Source: Diphasiastrum complanatum (taxonomy: Eukaryota; Streptophyta; Lycopodiopsida; Lycopodiales; Lycopodiaceae). Taken from it: 64,000 nucleotides of DNA. The stretch spans positions 10,649,153-10,713,152 of the forward strand of contig CM055094.1 of the NCBI GenBank assembly GCA_029204225.1, written 5' to 3'. Below, piece by piece: positions 11,001-23,000 of this stretch (position 1 is the first letter of the stretch; each line of letters begins with the position of its first letter). Both the position numbers and the translations under genes were made by a program. The notes below the pieces were generated by a model, which did not search any database, had not been told where the DNA came from, and worked only from the letters and a program-made list of their open reading frames with translations.

Positions 11001-14000
11001 TGAAATTTTCAAACATGATTGATAGTTTCGTGGTTTTGCAGAATTTCTTGTTTAAGTCTCAAGATGACGACTCTCCAATTAAGGCAGCGGATTTTGGGCT
11101 ATCTGACTTTATAAGACCTGGTGAATGTTCTAGTTGAAATATTTGCTTTAAGCCAAATCATTAAGCTCTTTCAGAATAAGAATGACGGCCGCATGTGTTG
11201 TCATGTGTTCATTGCCCTTGGAACCTGTTATTCAGCTGATTCCAACCAGCTTTTAACACACTGATACCATGCACTAGATAATTTCATTACTTTAAACAAG
11301 AAAATATAGAAGCTTTCTTGTAACATTTCATCTTGGTGCCAATATGCATATGCTTATTTGTTAGAACAATGATCTCAATCTACCGTTATATTCAATGGTA
11401 CTGTATTTTGACAAGGTTGATAAATATAAAGATAAAGATGGAGTAGGGTTGCATTTTGTTAGTCATGTTCAAAATGTCGGAGCTGTGAATGGTGTCAAAT
11501 TCTTGTTTTTTTGTCGAATTTACTGTTGTTCAACTTGTTTCTTAATCACAGGTAAAAAATTCGAGGACATTGTTGGGAGCACCCATTATCTTGCGCCTGA
11601 GGTACTGAAGCGGAAGTCTGGACCAGAATCAGATGTATGGAGTATCGGCGTCATCAGTTACATCATGCTTTGTGGGAACCGTCCATTTTGGGATGCCACC
11701 GAAGCTGGTATATTTAAACAGGTAGCTCACTTGTTTCTTGAGCTAGTTGGTGAATATGTACAGCAGATGTAAAGTTTTCAATGAAAAATCTGTATGCTGC
11801 TGCTGCAAAGAGTTGGAGCACTCAATTTGTACCCTAAAATGGTAATACATTCAATATTGTAGACAAGGAATAGCCTGTCCAACTTCCCCATCTTTCAATT
11901 GCAAAATTATTACGACCTGAGCAGTTATGAGCCAAATATCATTTATAAAACAAAATAGAGAAGGAAAATGCAAATATAATGATAAAGCAATGGAGAACAA
12001 TCATTATCATTGGAATAAAAATAAACCGCAAGGCCCAATTGGAGGCTAAGGGTTCGACCTCTAGCACTAGGGTTTGACCTTTCCTCTAGTGCCCTAATAA
12101 TAGTTAAAAATTTGAAGAATTTATTAGATGCAAAATAATAAATGATGGGCCAAAATGCCCCAATACTATGGGTGTGGATGTGCGCAGCAATAGACTGGCT
12201 AAGAAAAGAATGAGTGCTACTAGGATCAACAAGGGCGATAAACTCATGTCTAGCAATACGTACACGTAAACGGATATGACGAGGGCTCACAGTGCCAGAC
12301 CAAGTGGCATAAGCTAATTGTGCCAAACACTTAGCAGAAGTATCAAGAGGAGCAGAAAGAGGGTCATCAGAAGGGGATTCCTCAACAAGATAGAGAGAAG
12401 AATCATTGGTCAAAAACCTTGTGAACTTGTAAAGTAGCTCTGAAATCCAATCTGATTTGTATCTATCGCTTCGGGATTTTTGTCGAACCAATGGGTTTTT
12501 CTGTTGCATTTGGCTAGATGTCCTGACGGGAAATTCTAGATGTCGCATCTGGCTAAATGTCCTGACGGGAAATTCTAGATCGAGTGATGACCTTGGGGAA
12601 CAGGATCCCAAGCAATCCGGAAATGACAAGATACTTGAAGATTATTCCCTAAGGAATGGCCTGCTTTTTTCTAAGGGAAACGTTTGTGTGCTGGATAGGG
12701 AGGACTTGTGAGCCCAAATCTTGCAGCAATGTCATGACAACTCTTGTGCTGGTCACCCAGGCATACAGACGACACTTGACCTTGTTAGGCAGAATTTCAT
12801 CTAGCCAAAGGTGAAAAGTCATGTCGAGGCATACGTTCAAGGCTGTGAACGATGCTAGTATAATAAAGTAGAAAGACTCAAAGTAGCAGGTCTTTTACAT
12901 CCTTTGGAAATTCCCAGTAAAAAATGGGAAAGTATTTCAATGGATTTTGTGACTGGACTCCCTAAAATTAGGAAGGGTCATGATGCCATTTGGGTGGTGG
13001 TTGATAGGAGTTATGGACTTGGCTCATTCATTACATTCGCCTCGTCCATTCTTTTATTGTTATTATGCATAAGCAGGCCTAAGGGCCCTTTTTATTCATA
13101 TACTGGCCTTGGGCCCTATTTGGTTATATTTTTAGGACTTGGTCACATTGATTTGGAGTGGGGGTCCTCCTATTGGGAGGGCGCACTATTTTCCCTCCAA
13201 ATCCTTTTCCCTCCCTTTTTTTGAATCCTCCATTTGATTCAGGGAGAGGGTATAAGTAGGGCAACATTGTATTCCTTTATTCAGTTTATGATGATTGCTC
13301 CTCTTTAGCCTCCTTAAGCATTCTCTTCCTGCTTTGTAGCTTAAGTCCTGCTTTCTAGCATAGCTAGTGAATCTTAGCTTGTAACTTGGTATCAGAGCAC
13401 TTTCCTGCAGATTGGTGGAGGCTGTCCAGCACCCTACCACCCATCACTTTCATCGATTTTTCTCCGTCAACCTTCCTGCAGATTGGTGGAGGCTATCCAG
13501 CGCCCTACCACCCATCACTTTCATCGATTTTTCTCTGTCATTTTTGCAGATTGGTGGTGGCTGTCCAGCGCCCTACTGCCCATCACTTTCGACGATTTCT
13601 TCATCATTTTTTGCAGTTTTGGTGGAGGCTGTCCAGCGCCCTGCTAACCCATCACTTTGATTTTTTCGGCAGATTTTCATTGTTTTTGCAAATTTGGTAG
13701 CTATTGCCCAGCGCCCTACCACCTCATCATTTTCGACACTTTTCGTCACCGATTTGCTGTCCATTTTTTATATTGATTGGAGGCTGTCCAGCGCCCTACT
13801 ACCATCTCATTTTTAGCGGTAACCCATCACTTTCGTCGATTTTTTCGGCAGATTTTCATTGTTTTTGCAGATTTGGTAGCTATTGTCCAGCGCCCTACTA
13901 CCGTCTCATTTTCAGCGGTTCTTTTCACCGACTTGCTGTCCGTTTCGGCTATTGATTGGAGGTTGTTCGGCACCTTACTTTAGCACCTTTTTTCAGCCTA

Positions 14001-17000
14001 TTCTTCAGCATATCGTGGATCTTGGTAGTTGCTGCCCAGTGCCCTATTATTTTCAGCTTTTACCTCTCTTTCTTGGCACTACCGAGTGAACGACGGATCA
14101 GCACCCACCCAGGTATTGCTTGCGCCCTTTTTGCACTTCCTTTTTGCACCTACGTGCTGTCTTTTCTGCTCATATACTGCTCTTTCCAGCCTCCTATTCC
14201 TGTTCATATTTGTTGCCTCACACCCTCCTCTTTCCATTTTTCCATTTTGTTAAAAACCTTCTACTTTCTCAGCCCCTCATTTTCTGATCATTATCCATCT
14301 TGATTGATTGTTTACGTGCCATTTTTGGTGATTTCGGAAGTTAGACTCCCTCAGGTTTTTGTCTCTTCCTTAGTCCCTATGGCGACTTCTTCATCAGAAG
14401 ACCCTCCGCAGAGCTCTTTAGATGATTGTTTTACACATATTGATTCCCGCATGGATCATCTTGAGAGTCGTATTGATCGTATTCTTTCTAGCTTTGAGAC
14501 TATCCTACCACGAATAGATACCACCCCCCCAGACATTCTTCATCGTCCTGGTAAAGCACCTTTATTTCCTATTTTGAGTACCAGTGCTCCTGCTCCATCT
14601 CCATCTTCAGGAGGTGCTTTTGTTTGGTTTCCCTTCATATAGTGCTAGTTCTTATGGGTCTCCTTTCGGGTCTTCTGTACCACCACTTGGATTTCCCTCC
14701 GCACCACCAGGATTTCCTTCTACTTTTTCAGGTAATCCTAAGCCTCATTTTGCTCGTGATTTTCGTGATCGCATCCAGCTTACTACTTATTCTGGTTCAT
14801 CTGATGGGAATATCTTGGACAATTGGTTCTCTAAGTTAGAGACCTATTTTCTTATGTATCCCAAGACTGAAACCCAGAAAGTGCAGTTGGCTGCGTTACA
14901 TTTAGATGGTCGAGCTCAGACTTGGTGGCGTGTCCCGCTCTGAGCCTACTCGTGAGGGATTACATATATGGCCTACTTTTCGGCATGATCTTCGTATGGC
15001 TATGATTGACCCACAATGGTTGGTTCGCCAACATGATCTGTTTCGTAGCCTTCGCCATACTAGTCATTTGACTGCTTATATTGATCAGTTTACTGAGCTT
15101 TCTTACCTTTTTACGATCTTCATCCTACAGAGCTTATTTCACGTTTTATTGCTGGTCTTAGAGGCTCCTTACGATATGATGTTTCCTCTTTTCGGCCTCC
15201 TACTCTCTCAGATGCTATCTCCCTGGCTACTACCCTGCAGCATAAGTATCCTGAGTTGTCCACTTCTTCTCGTTTTTCTCGCCCTCATTCCACTGCTTCT
15301 CCTACTTTGGCTTCTTCTACTACCGTTCCCCCTCGCCCTTCTACACCTTGCCCTGCCTTTGTTCGCCGTTATTCAGCCGCAGAGTTCGCTGAGATTTAGC
15401 AGAAGCGCCTCTGTTATCACTGTAAGAGTCCAGATCATCTCGCCCGTGATTGCCGACAGTCTCTTGGTCCTCCTACCGTTGTCATGAGGCTCTTACTCCT
15501 GATGATTCTGATGTTTATATCCAGATTCTTGATACTCCTGACCCACATTCTGTTGATGAGCCGGCTGACCTGCTTCCTGATGATCCTGCTTCTGCCGCTT
15601 GCCATGCGCAGCTTGCTTATGCTGCTTGGGCTGGGCGTCTTGGTCCTCGTTCTATTCGGTTACGTGTTCACATTTTGGGGCGAGAGTATATTGCTTTGGT
15701 GGATACGGGCAATACACACTCATTTATTAGCAGTTACATTTCCACCAGGATTCGTGCTACACCTATTTCTGCTACACAGTCTCTCAGTGTCGAGGTTGCT
15801 AGCTCACATACTTTTATCAGCTCTTAGATGTTTCAGGGCTTGGACTATAGCATTGGTGACTTCTCTGGACAGGCATATTTCTATATTATTCCTCTGGAGC
15901 GCTATGACATTATTCTTGGTGCAAATTGGTTTTCATCCCTTGGTACTATTGCTGTGGATCTTTCTCAGCAGACATTGTCTTTTACACATGCTGGTCGACA
16001 TCATTTACTTTCTGGTATTGATTCCCAGGGTGACTATCAGTTGGTTACCGGGAAGCAGTTTATGCGTAGCCTGCCAAAAGCTCAGGGTGCAGCTCTTTTT
16101 ATCATTCAGAGTACATCAGTTGCTGCTCCTCCTGCTCCATCCATGGGTCCTCTTCCTTAGGTGATTTCTGACTTATTGCATCGGTATTCTGTGGTCTTTT
16201 CAGAACCTACGTCTCTGCCACCATTACGAGATGTCACCCACCATATTGATCTTATTTGTGGTGCTACCCCACCCTCTCGTTCTCCATATCGTATGTCTAA
16301 AGATGAACGTGATGAGCTCCAGGGCCTCATTGTTCCTAGCCATAGTCCTTTTGATGCTTTACATCATGCCATTGTTTCTGCTACTGTTATGTGTCTTCCC
16401 CAGTTTGATCAGCGTTTTATTGTTGAGACTGATGCTAGCGCTATTGGTTTAGGCGCTCTTCTCCGTCAGTCCGAGTGTGTTATTGCTTATGAGTCTCATC
16501 GTTTGCGCTCTTATGAGCAACGTTACTCTGTACATGAAAAAGAGCTACTTGCTGTCATCCATGCTCTTAAGAAGTGGCGTCATTATTTGTATCGTGTTCC
16601 CTTTGATATTATTACTGATCATTAGTCTCTCCGTTATCTTTTTTCTCAGCGTGATCTTAGTGATCGTCAATATCGTTGGTTACAATTTTTACAGTCTTTT
16701 CATTTTGATATTTTGTATCGTCCAGGCAAGGCAAACACAGCCGCTGATGCTTTATCTCATCTTCCTGCATTGTTACATAGTATTGTTGCTTCAGTTCCTT
16801 CTTGGTTTGATGATTTACCGGCCGCATATTTGTCTTGTTCTGACTTTTCTGATGTTTATCATACTCGTCCCCTTTCGTCCTCTCGGAAGTTCCAGGTTTA
16901 TACTATTGTAGATGATTGTTTATACCACTATGGTGCTTTATGTATTTCCAGTTCTCTTTCCATTCGTCCTCAGTTGTTGTCTAATGCTCATGCTTCCCCT

Positions 17001-20000
17001 ATTGGTGGCCATTTTGGTTTTCAAAAGTCTTATGCACGTCTTAAGGACAATTTCTATTGGCCATCCATGAAGTCTAAGCTAGCCCATCTTATTCGTGATT
17101 GTCCTTTTTGTGCCCGTAATAAATACTCCCGTGCTAAGTCCGCTGGTTTGCTCCAGAGTTGGCCCATTCCTCATCGCCAGTGGACAGATATTTCTATGGA
17201 CTTTATCCTTGGTCTTCCTCATACCCGCCGTGGTCATGACTCTTGTATGGTGGTGGTAGATCGGTTCTCGAAATAGGCACACTTTATACCGGTCCGCAGT
17301 ACTATTACAGCTGAGCAGTGCGCACGTCTTTTTCTATCAGATATTTTTCGCCTGCATGGTATGCCACGTACTATCCTATCTGATGGGGATAGTAAGTTTA
17401 CATCTACGTTCTGGACAGAGCTTATGCGTATTTTGGATGTACAGCTTCTGATGGGTACTGCTTATCATTCTACTGCTGATGGGCAGACTGAGGTCCTTAA
17501 TCGGATCCTTGAGGATTACCTTCGACATTTTGTTTCTCCTTCCGGGAAGGATTGCGACCAGCATTTATGTTTGGCAGAGTATAGCTATAATAGCTCTGTT
17601 AGTACCAGCACTGGAGTTTTACCTTTCTTATTGGCTCATGGGTATGCTCCAATTTTGCCAGGGGTGCCTCTTCCTCCTGATGATACACCAGTTACCACTG
17701 CTTCTTTTTTATCCGGTGCTCGTGAGCTTATTGCTAGGGCTACTACTCACATATAGCATGTTCAGCAATGCTATCAGACTTCTGTTGATCGTCATCGCCG
17801 TCATGTTGAGTTTCAGGTTGGTGATATGGTTTACCTCCGGTTACGCTTTGCACGTCATCACTTTGTTCAGGGTCACGCTTCTACTGAGAAGCTTGCACCA
17901 CGCTATTATGGGCCTTACTGTATCTTGGATCGCCTCAGCCCTGTTACATACCGGTTACAGTTGCCTGATTCTACACGAGCTTGTGATATCTTTCATGTTA
18001 GCCTGTTACGAGCTGCCATTGAGGATGATGTTGTTGAAATAAATGCCTATTTTGCCCCTTAAGGCTTGTATACTTGTAACTTGTAAGTTGTGCATAAGAC
18101 ATGGAGGTAAAACATTTATGTACATAGTACACCCCACTTGTGCTAATTAGGCAAGTAAATCAAGTAGGTTAAGGACCCATGTGGGTTCTAGAGCTAGAAT
18201 TAGCAAGACACCACCTCTATACATAACATGCTATATGTAGCCCAAACTTTGGAGGGGTTTCCACGCCCTACTACACTTTGAATATTCATTCATGTTGTGT
18301 GAGCTTTGAAGTCCTCTCTCTCTTGCTTTTGTGTTCTACTCCATAGCTGGTTTTCTAAAGCTTTCATAGTGTGCTTACTATGCTGTTATGATACTCCATA
18401 GCTAGGCCTTTGAATTTGTCATGGTATCAGAGCAGGTTATGTTGCCTGTGGTGTGGTGAAAGCTTGGACCTGTTTTTGATCAGATTCCTGCCATTCCTGG
18501 AGAGCAGCTTACCTTTGAGGAGGGAGCACTTTTTGTAGGGGCATCTGATCTCTGTGCTATCTGCATGGTTGAAGTACTGTTGGCAAGGGGAGTGCAGGGA
18601 GCCAAAAAGTTTCTAATTTGGGACAAAATTTTTTGAGTCTTTTTGGACAGCCAGGACTGTAGGAGGGCGCTTTCTACAGTGGGGACTTCAGTGAAAGTTC
18701 TGAGTGGATCTTGGACAAGGGCTAGGACAGCCATTCAGGGGGATAGTTTCAAATCCAGAAGCTGAGGGTTATTGAGCAAGTGGCTGCATACCCTAGTTGG
18801 GTGAAAACCCCAGTTTGCCTTTTGTGTTTTATTTCTATCCAACCATGTCTAGTCTTGCAAAGAGCATGCTGAGTGAAGCCAGCCGGCTTGATGGCACTAA
18901 CTTTAGCATATGGAAATTCAAGATCAAGAACATTCTTGAAGACAAAGAATGTTGGAAGCTTGTGACAGGTGAGGAGCCTGTTCCAACATCTGAACTTGAA
19001 CTTAAGGACTATATCAAGAGAGGGGAAAAGGCACACAGAATCATCAACATGTCAGTGAGGGATAATGTGATTCCTCTAATCAGGTCAGCCAAATGGCCTG
19101 TGGATGCATGGCACATTCTTTGTGCATTGTATGAGACAGCAAGTACAACCAAGTTTCTCTACTTGAAGAACAAGTTGTATACTCTTAGAATGGAGACAGG
19201 GGAGACAGTTACTGCATCTTACTAAGATTCAGGATATTAGATATCAGCTTTCTGTACTTGGAGAGTCTATTGCTGACAAAGACTTGGTGCCAATAGTTCT
19301 GAATAGCTTGTCATAGGCTTATCAGAACTTTGTGATGATGATATCAGTGAGAGAGAAGATCCCTACCTATGAAGAAGTCTATGGTCTCTTGTTACAGGAG
19401 GAGATGAGGAGAGTTAATTTCTCCAAGAGGGAAGATTTCCAGGAGCATGCCTTTGCTTCTAAGAAGAAGCAAAATTCAGCTAAGGATAAGAAGAAAGGTA
19501 AAGGCAAGAACAAAGGAGCACCACAAACACTTGAGCAAGGAATGGAGAACTTGCAGATGTCAGAAGCACAATCCTCCTCGAATACTTCTTCCACACCTCG
19601 AAGGAAGGGGAATTGCAATTACTGTGGTAAATATGGACACTTTACTTTTGAGTGCAGGAAGAAGCTTGCAGACCAAAAGAAGGGCACAAAGAAGCAAGGA
19701 GGAAATGTTGTTGAGAGTGTTGCAAGAGAGGAGCAGAGTGACATAAGGCAAGCTGAGTTATTCTCTATTGCATTGGCTTCACAAGCTACAACAGGTGGTT
19801 GGTACATTGACTTAGGTGCTTCAAAGCACATGACCCCTCATAGGGATTGGTTTGATACCTTTGTGGGGATTAGTGATGGACAAGAGGTGTGCCTAGGTGA
19901 CAACTCAACACACAAGGTCAAGGGAAAGGGCACAGTACTTGTAAAGCTTCCATCAGGAGAAGTCAAAGTCATTAAGAATGACTTATATGTACCAGGACTT

Positions 20001-23000
20001 GCTAAAAATCTTCTTTCAATAGGAGCTATCACTCAACAAAATATGAAAGTAGAATTTGATGCTACTTCTTGTCTTGTGTTGGACTTGAGTGATAATATGA
20101 AGGTTGTGGCCAAAGGATTGCAGGAAGATAATCTATATAGGTTATACACTTCTATCCCTAGTCAGCATGCTTATACAGCAAAAGGAAGTGATGTGGTTTT
20201 AACAGGTTCAACATGCAGGATTGCAAACCCGTTTCCACGCCCATTGATACCAGCAGTAAGCCATCCAAAGATGATGGCACTCCTTTTGTGGATGAGACTC
20301 TTTATAGGCAGCTTGTGGGTAGCCTGATTTATCTCACCACTACGAGACCAGACATTTCCTATGCGGTTGGTGTAGCAAGCCAGTTCAAGAGTTCTCCAAC
20401 TGAAGCACATTGGAAAGCAGCCAAGAGGGTTTTGAGGTATGTCAAAGGGACAACCTGCTATGGGATTGAGTACACAGATGACGGAAAGCTTCAGCTTGGA
20501 GGCTTTACCGATTCGGATTGGGCAGGTGGTAGGGATGATCGAAAGTCGACCACAGGTTACACTTTCAACCTTGGTTCAGGGGCCATTTCTTGGTGTAGCA
20601 AGAAACAGCCCACAGTTACCTTATTATCGACAGAGGCTGAGTACAGGGCAGCGGCAAAAGCTACCTGCGAGGCAATATGGCTCATGAGACTTCTTGGGGA
20701 GGTGCAGGGGGAGAGTTATGGACTTGGCTCATTACATTCGCCGCGTCCATTCTTTCATTGTTATTATGCATAAGCAGGCCTAAGGGCCCTTTTTATTCAT
20801 ATACTGGCCTTGGGCCCTATTTGGTTATATTTTTAGGACTTGGTCACATTGATTTGGAGTGGGGGTCCTCCTATTGGGAGGGCGCACTATTTTCCCTCCA
20901 AATCCTTTTCCCTCCCTTTTTTTGAATCCTCCATTTGATTCAGGGAGAGGGTATCAGTAGGGCAGCATTGTATTCCTTTATTCAGTTTATGATGATTGCT
21001 CCTCTTTAGCCTCCTTAAGCATTCTCTTCCTGCTTTGTAGCTTAAGTCCTGCTTTCTAGCATAGCTAGTGAATCTTAGCTTGTAACTATTGGCTAACCAA
21101 ATTGGCTCAATTTATACCAACTAAATCAATTGTCAAGGCATCTGAACTAGCCCAGCTTTTCGTTGAAAAGTTGTTCAGATTGTATGGCTTGCCGAATGAT
21201 ATTGTTAGTGATCGTGTCTCCAAATTCAATGGCAAGTTCTGGTCGTTAGTTGTTGATAGACTTGAAACAACCCTTAGTCTTAGTTCTTTAGATCACCCAG
21301 AATCTGATGGGCAGATAGAACGTCTCAACCAGATGTTGGAAGATATGCTTAGAGCATATGTCTCTCATCGACCATCTGATTGGGAAATGTTTCCCAGCTG
21401 AAAACATTCTTTTGTCCTTGAGATATGCGCAACACATGTGATTGCAGTATTTTGGAAAATACAATAACATCAAACCTCTTAACTATATATACATGCCACA
21501 GAGTTTGATTTTATCATATATAGTTTGCGTATGTTACATATACTTTGGTTATTTAATATGAAAACGACTTAGTACCTCATAAAGCAATACTTGTAATAAC
21601 ATGTTGATGTGAGATCTATAAGAACCTGTTATATTGCAATCAATGTGCAATGTATATGCAACAAATTCTTTATCTTGTTTAAACAAGATCATATGATTAG
21701 GATCTTTTTGCTGCATAGCCGATGAATTGACCCTAGTGGAAGCCTTGAACGTATTAAGAGGTTATCGTAAGAATGCAATGTGTTGAAAAGTTTTGTAGCA
21801 TTTATGGATGAAAGGTGTCAGTAGGTCTGAGCAGCATCATGTGTAAGGGCATTGCATTCATCTTGGTTCCCTCCCTTTAAAAATTCAGACTCAAATGTTC
21901 CCCAATAACTCAGAGTTGAGAACTCTAGCAGTCATTCTCATATAGGAAAACTTTAGTTCTGATTATAAATACAACATTCTGATCACAATTTTGTGAGGTA
22001 CGATATGCCCTCCAGTTTTTATTCATGAATCCGACATCCCTCTCCTACCATCAAAATAAGTGTTTGCCTAGTTTGTCACTTTGCCAAAACATGAGCTTGC
22101 AACTATTCTTCTAGTCCTCCAGATGCCTTGCTACATGCACTTTCAAACTGTCTCAATAGTGCTGACAGGGGGCTTGATGATCAAATTGTTGTGTAATTAC
22201 GCATATAAGTTTTTTGCATATTCTTCATCAGAATGGCAGTATTTCCCTTTGTATTCATGTGGGGATTGGCTTTGTGATCTACACAAATTTTATTTACCTG
22301 GTAGACATTGGAAGATCTCCATTGGATAAGACCGTATCCTGCCTCTGATATTTTGTGGATGAAGTCCATAGAGTTGATGGTTGCTCAGTTTTTTTAATCC
22401 TAAACCTAATGTCGATATATTTTCTATGCTTTATTAGCAGACATGAAGTTCTTGATTCAGATCCTTCTCCAAGTTGCAGTCTGGTTTGTCCCAATACTTT
22501 TCTATTTTTAATGATGCACTTTGCCCATTGACTATGTTCTTTGGACTTGGTTTTGTTTGCGCCAGCTAAAGTGGGATATGTGATAACCCCTAAGTTCCTA
22601 TGAGGAAATGGGAAATTCATTTGATTGGCTTTTCTCTTTCTGGCTTTCGTCATTGCTGAGTCTGTCCTTTGCCTCCAAGAGAAAAGATAGAAATTCAATG
22701 CATTGGTCTTTGTGTACACTGTAAATGTAGAAATGTTGCGCATCTTCATGCATGTGACATGCACCTGTAGTAGACTTAACATCGATACGTCCTACCTGCA
22801 GCCCACTTAAGAGTTTCATCCATAAATATTTGCCTCATCCTTAACTCCTTTCTTTAATGAGTGTTCTGAATTTGGGTGTTCAAAATTCAAATTCTCCTCT
22901 CTGGTGATGCTTAGAACTTTTCCTGTAACCCCTATAAACTTTGTAATCCCGCACATAGTCTTTACTTATGAGGGTGCTCAAGAATAACGGATTGCAGCAT

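Larger units (their letters stand above)
13004..21092 (+). mobile_element. composite LTR element carrying both gypsy and copia coding regions
   Basis: Bounded by direct LTRs 13009-13386 and 20714-21087, flanked by ATAGG (13004-13008) and ATTGG (21088-21092), a 5-bp target duplication with one mismatch. Removing it restores the integrase reading VVDR|LTKLAQF. Inside, in order: PBS, about 0.65 kb of leader repeats, gypsy gag and pol without RT, an LTR-like segment with a second PBS, copia gag-protease, a copia RT tail and RNase H, and a polypurine tract. It is non-autonomous. Either the composite moved as one unit, or two elements sharing LTRs recombined after insertion. Confidence 0.85.

Noticed and set aside
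13386-14290. Overlapping 60-115-codon ORFs in the leader of the composite
   Set aside because: All derive from the roughly 70-bp degenerate repeat in different frames.
15450-18062. Stop-codon recoding (amber readthrough) as normal expression of this pol
   Set aside because: Five TAGs spread across domains, including inside RNase H and integrase, and a missing RT point to decay; kept only as an alternative to test.
22294-22782. 162-codon ORF on the minus strand with [10 protein letters not shown], reminiscent of a copia RNase H tail
   Set aside because: Only a few residues fit and the surrounding residues do not follow the family. Too weak to call.
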